Notes: a model not told the origin generated them from the letters alone. A stretch of 64,000 nt of DNA from Agriotes lineatus (GCA_940337035.1 CALNHX010002293.1:1-64000), one strand, 5' to 3'; counted from the stretch's first letter, positions 43,349 to 54,834 are shown. Numbers and translations are program-made.

Positions 43349-44269
43349 TGTAACGCGGCCTCTTACTCAGAGCCCTGCACCTACTGAATTATTACTTTAA
43401 AATGCACTGGGTTCGCTAGATTAATCAATCGGTGTGCTATGAGACTCTTTTTTATTCCCAGAGTGGCTAAGAGCAGCTAATATTGGTTAAAGCCAAGCTC
43501 GTGGACACCTGAAATGTTGTACTCACCAATGCAAACATGAATAACAATAAAAATCCCAACAATTTACAATGAATACATATAATCTGTAAATAAATAGGAA
43601 CACACAAAAAACAAAAGTACATAACAACAAATACACAAAGTGGTTATACTCTATGCCTAAGAGAGTATCTTATTAAATTACGAGCGTTGAATAGCGCCGG
43701 CAAAGTTAATTTCACGCACCGAAAAATAGTTGGTACCTGCGGTTGTCTATTCTTGTTTTCCGAGGGACGCGTTGTAATTCATCGCCTCCAAATGCACACG
43801 CAGCAAAATGACGTCAAGTCGTCCGGTAGTTGACCCTTATCAGTCAGCGACACATTCGCTGACAATTGCGCAATTCTCACATAGGACTAACCTGGCTCCC
43901 TTTATTGTTCCTCCCGTAGCCCAGGAAACGCTGCAAGGCTGCTGTCGAAACGGCCTTTGAACCTGTCGATTCGGCAGTCGTTAGCGTCTTCAAGGAGCTG
44001 GTATTCTTCTTGGTTGTACCCTGGTGGAGGTCTCCAGTTAGACCGTGAAGGTATCACGTACTCTTTCACTTGGTTCGCTATTTGCGAATCCAATTAACCC
44101 GCACTGTTCGCAGGTTGTACAGTGAGTCGCTTGATTAGCCGAGCTTGCTGGCTTGGGGGCTAATGAATCCTCTTGCAGGCCTTTAGCGTTGATTCACATA
44201 CCGACCGGTTATTCCCCGAACTAAACTGCACTGTCGACGCATTTTTTCACGTAATCGTGGCGCGTTACA
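43349..44269. mobile_element. GC-rich insertion bounded by TGTAACGCG...CGCGTTACA
   Basis: This roughly 920 bp block interrupts the Harbinger-like transposase. It begins TGTAACGCGGCC and ends GGCGCGTTACA, giving TG...CA borders and a 9-base terminal inverted repeat. It is far richer in G+C than its surroundings and has no recognisable protein. A solo LTR is plausible. I did not find a matching target duplication, so the class is uncertain. Confidence 0.45.
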
Positions 44270-44391
44270 CTCTATAGTCATTGACTGCGTATACCTCAAT
44301 AATTACTCTATAGTGCTAGACTAAGTGAATAAACACAAGAACACTTACTATCAGGCTTTATTGCTATTTAGCATATAATGAAAAGATGTAA

Positions 44392-44580
44392 AATAAATAA
44401 ATACAGGTGGCACGAATTGACCCGTTTCAGTATTACACATCGCAAATAGAGATTCAAGAACGGGTGACTGATAATCAGGCAGATGAAATTAATTTCTGCA
44501 ATTATGAAGAACCAGAAGTTGCCATACGATATGAAATCTGCCGTCAACTATTCACACAAAGCCATAATCAAAGATCTTAG
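44392..44580 (+). pseudogene. PIF/Harbinger transposase C-terminal remnant
   Basis: The + strand reads VARIDPFQYYTSQIEIQERV and then NYEEPEVAIRYEICRQLFTQ to a stop. An acidic stretch followed by R.xICxxLF near the C-terminus is typical of HARBI1-like transposases. It follows the transposase part at 42874-43348 in the same orientation. Confidence 0.5.
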
Positions 44581-44689
44581 ATTTTGTTCGAAATAGTTTT
44601 ATGTATTTTATATTTAAAATACACAATTGAATATACATGCACATATATTTTTACATTTTCCTTTTTATTTTCTTGTAACAATCAACTGT

Positions 44690-45400
44690 TCTAATAAATT
44701 ATTTTTCCTGTGGAGTTCCTCGATCAATCGCTCTTAATGTTGAAAGTTTCTTACATTAGCTTCTTTTTTTCATCATCCCGTCTTTCAATCGATTTCGTAA
44801 CTTAATTAATTCTTGTACAGTACCTGAGTAGCAGTATGCTACTAGTTGACCGCAGTACAGGTGACTTCAGTCTTCCAATTCCGGATGATGCGGAACTTCT
44901 ATACAGTTTAGTAAAGTATTAGAAAGGTTACCTAATTGGCTCAACTGCAGAACTCGGGACCAATTCCGCTCCTTTTACTTGCTTTCCTTATAATTTTGTT
45001 TATGGTTAATAGTAATTGATATTAACAGGAAGAAAATTGGGCCGAAATTCTGCAGTTTTTCCATATAGTTCACTATGTTATAATCTTAAAATATGATGGT
45101 AGATATCCCAAAACTTGCACTGCATCGGTTTCAGAAATTTCCACAGCCAATTTGTTGCATTGATGAGCCGTATATCAACAACCATATTCTGCAGTTTTCT
45201 TAACTGCTACTACCACCCACATCTGCCTTAACATTTTAACTTTTCTTTCCTCGATACACTGTTTTTTGGACTGGTATAATGCAATCAACTTCTTTATATC
45301 AGTCCACGCTGCTATCTCACAATTGCCTACAGTACCTATCTGGTGAATTAACATTTTCCATATCTACAGCTTTTTTTTCTTAGAAAACTGCAATATTCGT
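44690..45400 (-). pseudogene. Myb/SANT-like protein remnant of the Harbinger element
   Basis: The reverse strand reads AAWTDIKKLIALYQSKKQCI, then VAVKKTAEYG and YTAHQCNKLAVE. This matches the Myb/SANT-like DNA-binding protein (WTxxE.K.LI.LY ... T.EQC.NK) that PIF/Harbinger elements encode beside their transposase. Leucine/lysine-rich C-terminal sequence follows (RNRLKDGMMKKR, TLRAIDRGTPQEK). Stops disrupt it. The convergent arrangement with the + strand transposase supports a single ancient two-gene element. Confidence 0.65.
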
Positions 45401-45654
45401 AGCATGGCTAATCACTTTGGCATTGTCATTGAATTTGGGTATTCTAAAAAGCAAAAAACAAATTCTCATAATTTTTAACAACTGTCCATCTGCTTCTACT
45501 GCCCCAACAAGCAGTCGATTAGTAAACCAACTTGCACTTTCCTTATTTCTCCTCGGGAAGTGGAGTAAAATTATGCAGCTTTAAACAGTTTAGAGCAACG
45601 TACTCTACTCAAACAAACAGAATGTGAAGAAGTGCTTGAAGGCAAATGAATGCA

Positions 45655-45660
45655 TTTATT
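45655..45660 (-). terminator. Polyadenylation signal for zinc-finger gene 2
   Basis: AATAAA on the reverse strand (TTTATT on +) lies about 70 bases after the stop of the zinc-finger frame. The matching signals after genes 1 and 3 are at 25319 and 61950. Confidence 0.5.
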
Positions 45661-45731
45661 TAACTACTCTAATCAGCTTGGAGCAGACAAACGAACAAAC
45701 CTATTGTTGGCTTGTATGTGTTGTCATATGT

Positions 45732-46824
45732 TTAACACACTTTTTTTGTAACTTTATAATCACAAATAGAACATGAAAAAGATCTTTCTTTAGTATGTGT
45801 CTTCATGTGCCTGACTAAAGTACCTTTCTCTGCTGCTTTATACTCGCAAATAGAACATGGATAAGGTTTTTCGCCGGTATGTGTCCTCATATGGAAAACT
45901 AACTTCACTTTCGTTACTGCTTTAAATTTGCAAATTGAACATGAATAAGGTTTTTCACCGGTATGTACCTTCATATGACTGACTAAGTTACCTTTCCTTG
46001 CTGTCCTATATTCGCAAATGGAACATACATAAGGTTTTTTGCCTGTGTGTGTCTTCACATGGTTCACTAGGAATTCCCTCCGTACTGTTTTATATTCGCA
46101 AATGGAACATGAATAAGGTTTTTCACCAGTATGTATAATCATATGAATAACTAACTTATCTTTCCTTGCCGCTTTATACTCACAAATAGAACATGAATAA
46201 GGTTTTTCACCCGTATGTACTTTTATATGTTGCACCAAATTATTTTTGCGGGCTGTTTTATATTCACAAATTGAACAGGAATAAGGTTTTTCTCCTCTAT
46301 ATATCCTCATGTGTTTAAGTAAATTACTTTTCTCAGCTGTTCTAAACTGACAAATTGAACACGAATAAGGTTTTTCGCCTGTATGTTTCCTAAAATGGTT
46401 CACTGCTTTATATTCACAAATGGAACATGAATAAGGTTTTTCGGCTATATGTGCCCTCATATGGTTTACTAAATTACTTTTTTGTGCTGCCTTGTATTCA
46501 CACATGGAACATAAGTGAAATTGTTTTGCATCATGAGTCATCATATGTTTTGATAAATTACTCTGGTTTTCTGCTGCGCGTCCACAGACCTTGCAAACGA
46601 ACTGTTCATCTAAAATGCTTGCATTTGCTGCACACATAGCAACCAATTCATCTTTTATATCCACTTCCTCCTGTTTAATATTCAATTCGGGATAAGTTGT
46701 GTTGTTAATAGTGTCTTCAACCATCTCTTGTACATTTAAGTTTGGGACTACTTTACTTTCTTCGATTTTCATTTGCGATTCGTGTACACAAATTATTATG
46801 AATAAATTCCTGTTTCAAGTTCAG
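45732..46824 (-). pseudogene. C2H2 zinc-finger gene 2, decaying paralogue
   Basis: The open frame from an internal Met (46772) gives 346 residues with about 11 fingers like those of genes 1 and 3. Four defects suggest decay. The position matching the ATG of the paralogues (MDVKQE) reads CTG at 46824, giving LNLKQEFIHNN. A frameshift separates that part from the KIEESKVVPNLNVQE part. The third finger lacks six residues (CSICEYKAVNHFRKH), and finger 4 has Tyr for the second zinc His (RIYRGE). The last finger breaks off at VTKKVC, although VKHMTTH continues in another frame after an A-run. It keeps IKQE and IKDE motifs. Translation from 46772 is possible, so a shortened functional protein is not excluded. 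Confidence 0.8.
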
Positions 46825-46839
46825 TTTGATAACAGAAAT

Positions 46840-47185
46840 TAATAGTCCAAATTTATCCATTGCAATATCTGCAAAAGGAAATTTTGCGGTAAATGGGAAA
46901 TACCAGCTTGAACAGCTTCTTTTTTTGCCTTTGAACATTCTGTTTGCATCTCCTTCACATTCTATTCAATTTCGCGTTCTGAAAAATGAAAATTACGTAA
47001 AGTTTTGATTATATTATATCGAAAGAGAGCGGGTACATGTATTGTAAAACTGTTACTACATGCTTGTAGAGGCATTTTCATACTTGATGGTAACAATAAA
47101 ACACTGTTGAATGTCACAAAACCAACTTGTCAGTGTGAATTTTTCCGAAGACGTTCAATGATTATTGGAAAATAATGTAACATAT
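46840..47185. other. Region upstream of zinc-finger gene 2
   Basis: This AT-rich stretch would hold the 5' part of gene 2 on the reverse strand. Sequence matching the TTTTGTTTTCAG acceptor of genes 1 and 3 is not preserved (CTGTTATCAAA stands in its place). No promoter element is recognised. Confidence 0.35.
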
Positions 47186-47194
47186 TGGTAATAA

Positions 47195-47620
47195 AAAAAC
47201 TATTCATGTCCAAGCTCGAGAAATGGTTTGTCATACGTGAGACTGCATGAGAAGAATTTTTCCTGATGAAACTATATCAATGAGTAAAAACCGTGTTCTA
47301 ATTGAAACCACTGCAATAAAATTAGTACGAGTTACGTATCTAGAAAAAATAAAAGAATACAGATGTGAATGCCAACCTATTATATTTTTAGATGAAAGTT
47401 ACATCGATGCCGGTCACACAAGTTCAAAATTTCTAAAGGCGAAAGGTCGGTTAATTGTGGTTCATGCTGGACGGGAAATGGGTTTTATACAAAACAACTT
47501 ATTAACTTTTAAATGTAGATCTAAAAGCAGTGACTATCATCATGAGATGAACTCCAGTAATTACGGAAAATAGTTAAACGAAAAATCAATACCTAATTTG
47601 TCACCAAATAGTCAGTGCGG
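47195..47620 (+). pseudogene. DDE transposase fragment
   Basis: The frame at 47247-47573 contains CQPIIFLDESYIDAGHTSSK (first catalytic Asp), GRLIVVHAGREMGFIQNN and SDYHHEMNSSNYGK. After a stop it continues WL-less LNEKSIPNLSPNS. This matches the central part of an IS630/Tc1-mariner-like transposase family, the same family as the remnant at 21043-22056. The second Asp and the Glu regions are missing, so it is a truncated scrap. Confidence 0.75.
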
Positions 47621-47814
47621 TCCGCAGAGTTCTCAAGCAAGACGGCCGCTACAATTCTCAGGGATTAATTCAGGTAAATTCTACTTAGGTAGCTTGAAGC
47701 TTTTCATTCTGCTCGAATAGCAAGGCGGTGAATTTACAATGCAAGGAAACTGGGATTTCAATGTTATGTTAGTTATTACTGGACTACGGGCGGTTTTCGT
47801 TGTAGAATATTTTA

Positions 47815-48092
47815 CAAGGAAAGTATTGCTGAAGTGTCAGGCGTTCCTCACGGAACCACTAACTTGAACTCAGCTTATTAGGAAGGTTCGGGAAAATATT
47901 GCTGAAGTGTCAGACGTTTCTCGCGAGACCACTAACTTGAACTCAGCTTATTACGAAGGTTCGGGAAAATATGGCTAAGTGTCAGGCGTTTCTGTGAAAC
48001 CACTAACTTGAACTCAGCTTATTAGGGAGGTTCGGGAAATATGGCTAAGTGTCAGGCGTTTCTCGCGAAACCACTAACTTGAACTCAGCTTC
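47815..48092 (+). repeat. 71-73 bp minisatellite, four units
   Basis: The block ACCACTAACTTGAACTCAGC begins at 47855, 47928, 47999 and 48070, spacings of 73, 71 and 71. Each unit also has GAAGGTTCGGGAAAATAT and AAGTGTCAGRCGTT. The units differ by small indels. Confidence 0.92.
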
Positions 48093-48412
48093 GGAACGGA
48101 TCCCCAGGTACTGGTAGAGTCAACGGAGGGACTCTCTGGAAGGGCAACCTATCAGAAGAAAGGTCCTCGGTAATAATAAATCTCTCTCTTTCAAAATGAG
48201 CCGGGCGAGTCCTTTTATATGCTTTGTAAAGCCATTAAGTGGGGAGGAAGCGTACGTCATACCTTTGTCCCTTGCTGTTATCACGGTCGGAGCTGTCTTA
48301 TCGTGCTGGAACACACCGCGGCCTTTGATAACGCTAGAGGTCGCGACGTTTAAGTTGGCAAATATTATTTAATATTCGATTAATTCCAATCAAACGGAAG
48401 CTTAGCGTTACA
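48093..48412. other. GC-richer unclassified segment
   Basis: This follows the minisatellite directly and may belong to the same repeat element. The 64-codon reverse frame at 48120-48314 shows no family motif. No gene is called. Confidence 0.3.
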
Positions 48413-48917
48413 AAACTAGTAGTATTTTTTTTGGCCAATTACGATGGTGAAAACGGAATCAAAATCGAACAAGACGTTCGCGAGTTATATCAAAAAGTTC
48501 AATTTTGTCAAATGGGACACTTAGTATAGACTATTCACAATCGATAAAAAATTCTAAACAAAAAGTGTTCTATGTCCTTTTATCCTAATGTCAAAAATGG
48601 CAAAGGTATTAATGATTTTTCAAATTCGTCAAGGTGGCTGTGTTAGTGGCAATTTTGCCTTATCATAAAATAGAAATTAAAAAGATTATCCATGAAGTGA
48701 AACAATATCGTTTATTTCAAATTAATCTATGAACTTATAAAAACAAAACTAAAATTAGATGCTCAAAAACATCACCCTCTTGCTCTTGCTCCAAGCATTT
48801 TTGAGCCCGCTTGTAAACGCTTCTAGTGGCCCTGGCAATGACATAACTCGCGAACCCGATGTACGATTTTGATTTCGTTTACACCATCGTAATTGGCGAA
48901 AAAAATACTACGAGTTT
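48413..48917. mobile_element. 505 bp MITE with about 75 bp inverted ends
   Basis: AAACTAGTAGTATTTTTTTT then GGCCAATTACGATGGTGAAA on the left pairs with the right end, which in reverse reads AAACTCGTAGTATTTTTTTC then GCCAATTACGATGGTGTAAA. Pairing continues to TTCGCGAGTTAT on both sides. It is non-coding. The hAT element begins only 14 bp to its right. Confidence 0.8.
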
Positions 48918-49087
48918 GCCCATCTAACTGACAGTGTTGCCAACCTCATGCAATTTTTTTTCCCTCCCCACATGACAAAAATTCCCGTTTTCAGGAAAAA
49001 TTTCCCTCCAATAAAAAATAACGGACATTTAAAAATTATTGTTTGTTTGAATTCGGAAACAGAAATAAAAATAATAAAATCTTACCT

Positions 49088-51071
49088 TTACTTAAACGAG
49101 TACATGTTTTGAGTATGCATCTCCAAATGATCGTCATTGATTTGGTAGGTTACACACGAATTATTATCTTTTTGGAGACTACTCCGTAACACACACATTG
49201 CGTTTAATGCTTGTTCCCCGATACGGTTACGTTTCTTTGTTGTTTTAATATCCGTCACCATAGAAAATATTCTCTCCGCCTCGGCGTTTGAATGAGGCAA
49301 TATCAAAACTAAAGTTGCCAATTTTCCTAAATTGCGAAAAACAGGTTCATCGTTAAAATTTCTTGTTTCGGATATTTTGAACCACATTTTGTCTAATAGC
49401 ATATCTTTCAATTCCGTAATTTCATTTTCAGTAAACGAAGTTGGTAAATTCTGCCATTCCACACTTAAATCGGTTAAATTGATGGTATTTTTTAAAATGC
49501 AATGCCACGTTTGTTATATCTAATCTGGTCTCTAAGTTGAAAGCATTTTCTGGAGCTAGAAATGCTAGGCATTTAAAAAAATCACTGTTTAAGGGCAATC
49601 TGTTTTGCATTTCATGAGCCGCTGTAGTGTAAAATGCCAAAAAATTTTTTAAAAACTCATCTTTGTGTTCCAATTCTGATATATGATTTGCACATTTAAT
49701 ACCAACATTAATTTTGTGAAGTGGTAAAAAATATTGTGGGTGATGAACATTGATTTTATTAAGGTCAGACCTCAAATACTGCGGCTGTATAAAATTTGCA
49801 CATATTTGTTTAAATAATTTCTCCGAACTGTCTTGTAACTTATAAATTAAAATTTTGCGAGACTGAAACATAGCATTAAATGAATTCAAAAAATATCCCT
49901 TAACGTACACATCTTGCATGTTGTGTAGGATAATTTCAGCCGATTTCAACTTGTCTTCGAAAATCGCTAATCTAAAATAATGTTGGAGCGAGTTCCAATG
50001 TTCCAATATTCTTACTATGCATGTATGCCTACTCAGCCATCTTGTAGCAGCTAGATTTAAAATTTTTGTTTCCTCTTCTCTCATTAATTCTTGAATTTCG
50101 TTTAAAATTGCGCTACGTTTCGCACTTCCTGATATGTAGTTGTAAATACTTCGTAGCAGATCTTCAGGAGTGCGCGGGAGTTCTTAGCAAGCTTTGCTAG
50201 CAACTATAGCAGCAGAATGGCATATGCATCTCATTAACGACAACTCTGGAACTTCACCTTTTAAGTGGCTGAAAAAGGAATTATTTTTCCCAACCATCAC
50301 ACTGGCGCCGTCCGATGCAATGGCAATGATATTTTTAATTGGAATATTTAATTTTTTAAAACAACTTTTAAATTGATCATACAGGCCAACAGCATTGCAT
50401 TTGGTGGCATCAAGGGATAATAACTCAAGAAGTTGTGTATAAACAGAAAAATTTTTGGTGTAGCGTACTAGAATACATAATGATTTTGTGTCACTGATGT
50501 CGGTGCTTTCATCCACCAATATCGAAAAGTGATTATCTTTTAGATGTTGTGTTATTTTTGCAACTTCATATTTTCCGACGATATTTTTTATAATCTCTGT
50601 GCATTTTGTACGGCCCAGTTGCATATCTTTACATATTTTTGAATCCGGAAATATTTTCTTTATTAATGGCACCAGATGATCCACTGCTTGGGTAGCAATA
50701 TTGTGCTCAGCAAAGAAAACGCTTAGAGCTATTTCCGCAGTTTTTAAGTTTTTATCGTGTCTGTTACTATCGGCATAGAGGGATGAAACTGCTGGTGTTG
50801 AAGCAATTGCTTTCATTTTTTGTTGATGTTTTTTTCCAGCTGCATGTTTTGTTAAGTCACTACTTCCGCACAATAATTCTTTGTTACACACTTTGCACAT
50901 ACATTTTTTATCGTTACCACGCACTGGTATTAACCAATTCTTAAATTGTTAATTTTGTAGCCATTTTAAATTAAAACGTTTAATTTTTAACTTTATTTTT
51001 TTAGAGGTAACTGTTGCAGTGTCTGCAGTGTCATAATCACTTTTATCAGGACCTGAGCTACTCGTTTCCAT
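49088..51071 (-). pseudogene. hAT transposase
   Basis: From METSSSGPDKSDYD (51071), the strand passes one stop to a BED/TTF-type zinc finger (CMCKVCNKELLCGSSDLTKH then AAGKKH). The catalytic core follows: HFSILVDESTDISDTKSLCI (first Asp region) and IIAIASDGASVMVGKNN (second Asp region), then RCICHSAAIV. After a stop at 50184, LNLAATRWLSRHTCIVRILE (the conserved RW motif), the insertion domain and, after another frameshift near 49450, the dimerisation motif LPHSNAEAERIFSMVTDIKT complete it. All hAT domains are present in order, but at least three disruptions make it non-functional. Confidence 0.9.
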
Positions 51072-51479
51072 TTTTCGAAAACCTAGGAGCACTAAATAAT
51101 GAAACAGCTAAGACAAAATTAACACCACGAACACCCGTTGGCAACTGAATCACGTGATATCGTGATTAATATCAATAATGTAATTTCTACGCCGAACAAT
51201 GTCATCCGATACGTTCGCAGTAGAGTTATTCAAAACATTTTATATTTAATGCCATTCAACATTTTTCTTATCGTCCCTACGGAAGAATAAACAAGCCGCT
51301 TGTAGTATGTATTGAAATTAGTAAGCTGATACATTTTGCTCCAGTTTGACATGTCTAAAACGCAAGGCGCTTAATATGCTGAAATCGAATTGTTTTTGTT
51401 TGAACTTGCAGATCCTTCATCTACATTTATTTATTTATTCATTCATTTCGTGGTATAGCGTCAGAAAAACTGCTGAGTA

Positions 51480-53417
51480 ACTGAGAGCTAGTGTATAAAA
51501 TTTCAAATATCCGTTTTGCATTATTAACCAATCACTAATCGAATCAATCATTAGCAAACTCAAAAGTAATAGCACGGGCACAGATGGTATTAACACATAT
51601 ACTATTAAGTGCTGCTGTCCACTAATCTTACCTTACGTAACTCATATAGTAAATTCTTGTCTAGCTGCTAATAAATTTCCCTCTGTGTGGAAGAATGCTA
51701 TGGTTATTCCGATTCCCAAAACGGCACATCCTAAGGAATATAAAGATCTTCGGCCAATTAGTATTCTTCCAACTTTGTCCAAAATTTTGGAGAGGGTAAT
51801 TGATACTCAATTGAGAAATTATTTAGAAAAATACAGAATTATTCCGGAATGTCAATCAGGCTTCCGCCAAGGTTATAGTTGTACTACAGCTCTTGCCTCT
51901 GTTACTGACGATATATTCAGAGCTTCGGACCGAGGTATGGTTACAGCTTTGATCCTGCTTGACTATAGTAAGGCTTTCGACACAATTAACCATACTCTAT
52001 TGTGTCATATGCTCAGTTACATAGGTTTAACCCCTGATTCCGTAGATTTTTTTGCTAGTTATCTTGGTGGTCGAAATCAAGTTGTGAAATTGTGTAACGG
52101 CAGTTCTGATTCTAGAGAAGTTGTTCGGGGAGTTCCACAGGGTTCTATTCTTAGTCCTATTCTCTATATAATCTATACATCCAATATCTACAAAAATGTA
52201 AATGCATGCAAATTGCACATGTATGCGGACGATACGCAATTATATTATTCCTTCTTTGTTGATAATTATTTGCACGCTATGTACAATATCAATTCGGATC
52301 TGAATAATATTTCTAATAGCTCCAATCAACATTGCTTAAAATTAAATCCCAAAAAATCTTTAATAATGTTATTTGGCAACCGTAAAGACACTGCTAACCT
52401 GGAAACCATTATAGATGTAAAAGTTGACGGGATCCCCTTACCAGTCGTCAATGAAGCTCGTAATCTGGGACTCACTATTGATAGAAACTTGAGATTTAAG
52501 TCACATGTTGCTATCTGTCTACAGAGAGCCTATATGAATCTAAGATTTCTATATCCGCATAGGCATTACCTTTCTTATAAAGCGAAAACGGTTTTATGTG
52601 AATCTCTAGTGCTTTCTCATTTCATGTTTTCTTGTCAAATTTATGGTCCTTGTCTTACTCTCGATGTGGCGCAGCAAATTCAGCGAGTACAAAACTCCTG
52701 CCTAAGACTTATTTTCGGTATCAGGAAATTCGATCACATCTCTTATAAATTATCCGAAGTCGGTTGGTTGAATATGGCAAACAGACGAAAACTGCAAAGT
52801 GCAATCTTCTTTCATAAAATAATATGTCAGAGAAAACCCTCATATCTATTCCGAAAAATCTCATTTCGTGAAGATGTACATAACATCAATATCAGATTTA
52901 AAGGTACCATCACACCACCTCTGCATAAAACTACTTTATTTGAGCGTAGCTATAGCTATCAGTTATTTAAATGCTACAATTCTATTCCTGCTGAACTAAA
53001 AGTGTTGTCCGTACCTTCATTCAAAAGACGTTATCGCAAATTTCTATTTGACAGACAATCCCTAAACTAAATTAAATAAAATTACTATTATTTTTGCAAA
53101 ATCAATTAAGCTGTTCATAGATGGGTGACTATCATGATTTACATCCTATCAATCCTGTAACTATGTCATATTATTGGAAATATAAATTAAAGTTGTGTTC
53201 AGATTAAGTTAAGATTAAGTCATTTCACTGAATAATTACTATAATTATAATTTAGGCATCCGCTATTTTTTTTTTCTTTGCTATAGATCTTTCAAGGTTC
53301 TGTGGAAGAACAGGCATCTTACGCTTGAACTGCGCCTTGAGATTTCTTGCTTATTAACCTGTTTTTTTTTCTTTTACTATATGTTTTTTTAATTTGTGTA
53401 CTCTGTACATTGGCAAG

Positions 53418-53448
<31 letters not shown>

Positions 53449-53454
53449 TATTAA
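51480..53454 (+). mobile_element. LINE E: 5'-truncated Jockey/CR1-like LINE nested in the hAT element
   Basis: It starts in the RT region (ISKLKSNSTGTDGINTYTIK at about 51545) and ends with (ATT)n at 53429-53454. It has the highest coding integrity of the LINEs here. The 3' tail type matches LINE B. The insertion sits upstream of the hAT transposase start, between it and the right end of the transposon, so it postdates the hAT insertion. Confidence 0.85.
51685..53070 (+). CDS. LINE E reverse transcriptase, open frame
   Basis: An open frame of 461 codons continues an upstream frame with one or two breaks before 51685. It carries the RT motifs in order: RPISILPTLSKILERVI, LLDYSKAFDTINHTLL, GVPQGSILSPILYIIYTSNI, and catalytic MYADDTQLYY at about 52230. 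LKLNPKKSLIMLFGNR and LGLTIDRNLRFKSHV follow. The C-terminal block (HYLSYKAKTVLCESLVLS ... QRVQNSCLRLIFGIRKFDHI) ends at a natural stop. The endonuclease and ORF1 are missing, so it cannot retrotranspose on its own. There is no ATG start in context; it is a truncated pol remnant. Confidence 0.85.
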   Translation: MWKNAMVIPIPKTAHPKEYKDLRPISILPTLSKILERVIDTQLRNYLEKYRIIPECQSGFRQGYSCTTALASVTDDIFRASDRGMVTALILLDYSKAFDTINHTLLCHMLSYIGLTPDSVDFFASYLGGRNQVVKLCNGSSDSREVVRGVPQGSILSPILYIIYTSNIYKNVNACKLHMYADDTQLYYSFFVDNYLHAMYNINSDLNNISNSSNQHCLKLNPKKSLIMLFGNRKDTANLETIIDVKVDGIPLPVVNEARNLGLTIDRNLRFKSHVAICLQRAYMNLRFLYPHRHYLSYKAKTVLCESLVLSHFMFSCQIYGPCLTLDVAQQIQRVQNSCLRLIFGIRKFDHISYKLSEVGWLNMANRRKLQSAIFFHKIICQRKPSYLFRKISFREDVHNINIRFKGTITPPLHKTTLFERSYSYQLFKCYNSIPAELKVLSVPSFKRRYRKFLFDRQSLN

Positions 53455-53593
53455 AAAAACATATCCTGCATTTCAATGTACAATTGTTTGTACTCTTACA
53501 AAATTTCCCTCCTTTTTGACCTTTTTCCCGCTTGAACTTAAAAATTCCCGCAAAACGGGAAATTTCCCTCCAGTTGGCAACACTGCTAACTGA

Positions 53594-54118
53594 CTCTGTA
53601 GCTCCAATAATAACGAAGTTAGCAATAGTGCCGACTTAACTTTGAAAACCCTGTATGTCATACTGACGTCCAGACGCCTTATATTTTCAATTAATTTCAA
53701 AGTAATCGGCATATATTACGCATTCTAGATAATTTCTATAGGATTTCTCAAGTTTTTCTGTGTTGGTTTTTATAGAAATGTTCATTTAAAAGTTGTTTTG
53801 TCACGCGCCTCGCCTGCATTGATTAATAAAAATTAATTTTTTAACCAACGTAGGCGATGCTCACACACGATACTCTTCAGCAACATGACTATAATTTGCA
53901 AGAGTTCTTCGCAATTTAAATGTTTTTTTTTTCTAGGAACTAGATGAATATACTGCCTCGCAATATAGCAACTTCATGTAAAACACTTAAAATGCGCACC
54001 GTTTTTTGTTCCACAAAAATTATTTAGTTTGACGTGTAGGTGTCAAAATCTTACGTTTTTGAAAAACAAAAATAAGCGTGGTGTGTTATTTATCTACGGT
54101 GCTGTACTCGAATTGCAA
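53594..54118. other. No gene recognised
   Basis: AT-rich intergenic sequence between the hAT element and LINE F. A CCCTGTA-type repeat end (GAAAACCCTGTATGTC) occurs at about 53643. Nothing else is classifiable. Confidence 0.4.
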
Positions 54119-54834
54119 AAAGGATAGATCTTATTCAAATTCTGTATTACAGAAGAAGATAGTACAAAAAACTCATAAACAGAGAGATGCCTGGCTTGAA
54201 AATAAATGCACTGAAATAGAGGAACTGCAAAAAAACACGACACATTTAATATGCACAAGAAAGTCAAAGAGCTAGCTGGTCTAAATAGTAAAAGAGCTAG
54301 TAACTTTGTCGACAAAGATGACAATCTCATTGTGAATGATTTAGATAAGTTGAAAAGATGGAAGGAATATGTTGAAGAATTATTTGATGATGGTAGAACT
54401 GAACTCGTAACACAAAACGCCAATACAGGACCTCCGATAGTAATAGAAGAGATAGAACCAGCGATAAAATTAGCGAAAACTAGAAATGTCCAGATTAAAT
54501 TCCTGTAGAAATCCTGAAGCTACTTGAAAGTCATGGCAAACAACTGCTTCTCCACTTGTTCAACAAAATATACGATTCTGTCAACATACCATCTGACTGG
54601 CTGAAATCAACATTCGTAATGATCCCGAAGAAAACAAATGTAAAAAAATTCAGCAATTATCGAACCATCAGCTTAATGAGCCATGCCCAAAAAACTTTCT
54701 CAAAATAATACACTCCCGAATATATAGGAAAGTTGAGGAACATATCAGTGACACTCAATTTGGATTCCGCAATATCCTCGAAACCAGAGAAGCGCTGTTC
54801 AGTATCCAGGTCTTAGTCCAAAAATGCAGAGATA

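Larger units (their letters stand above)
48932..53585 (-). mobile_element. Complete hAT transposon with 8 bp target duplications
   Basis: The inverted ends are CAGTGTTGCCAAC and GTTGGCAACACTG, a classic hAT terminus. Subterminal TTTCCCTCC and AAAATTCCCG blocks are mirrored at both ends. The 8-mer CTAACTGA is exactly duplicated at 48924-48931 and 53586-53593. It carries a broken hAT transposase on the reverse strand and a nested + strand LINE (about 51480-53454). Without the LINE it is about 2.7 kb. Confidence 0.95.

Noticed and set aside
47815..48092. CRISPR-like array in the 71-73 bp repeat
   Set aside because: The whole unit repeats, spacer and all, so it is a minisatellite.
51685..53070. 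Host gene encoding a 461-residue enzyme
   Set aside because: All motifs are those of a LINE reverse transcriptase, and the copy is truncated and nested inside a hAT transposon.
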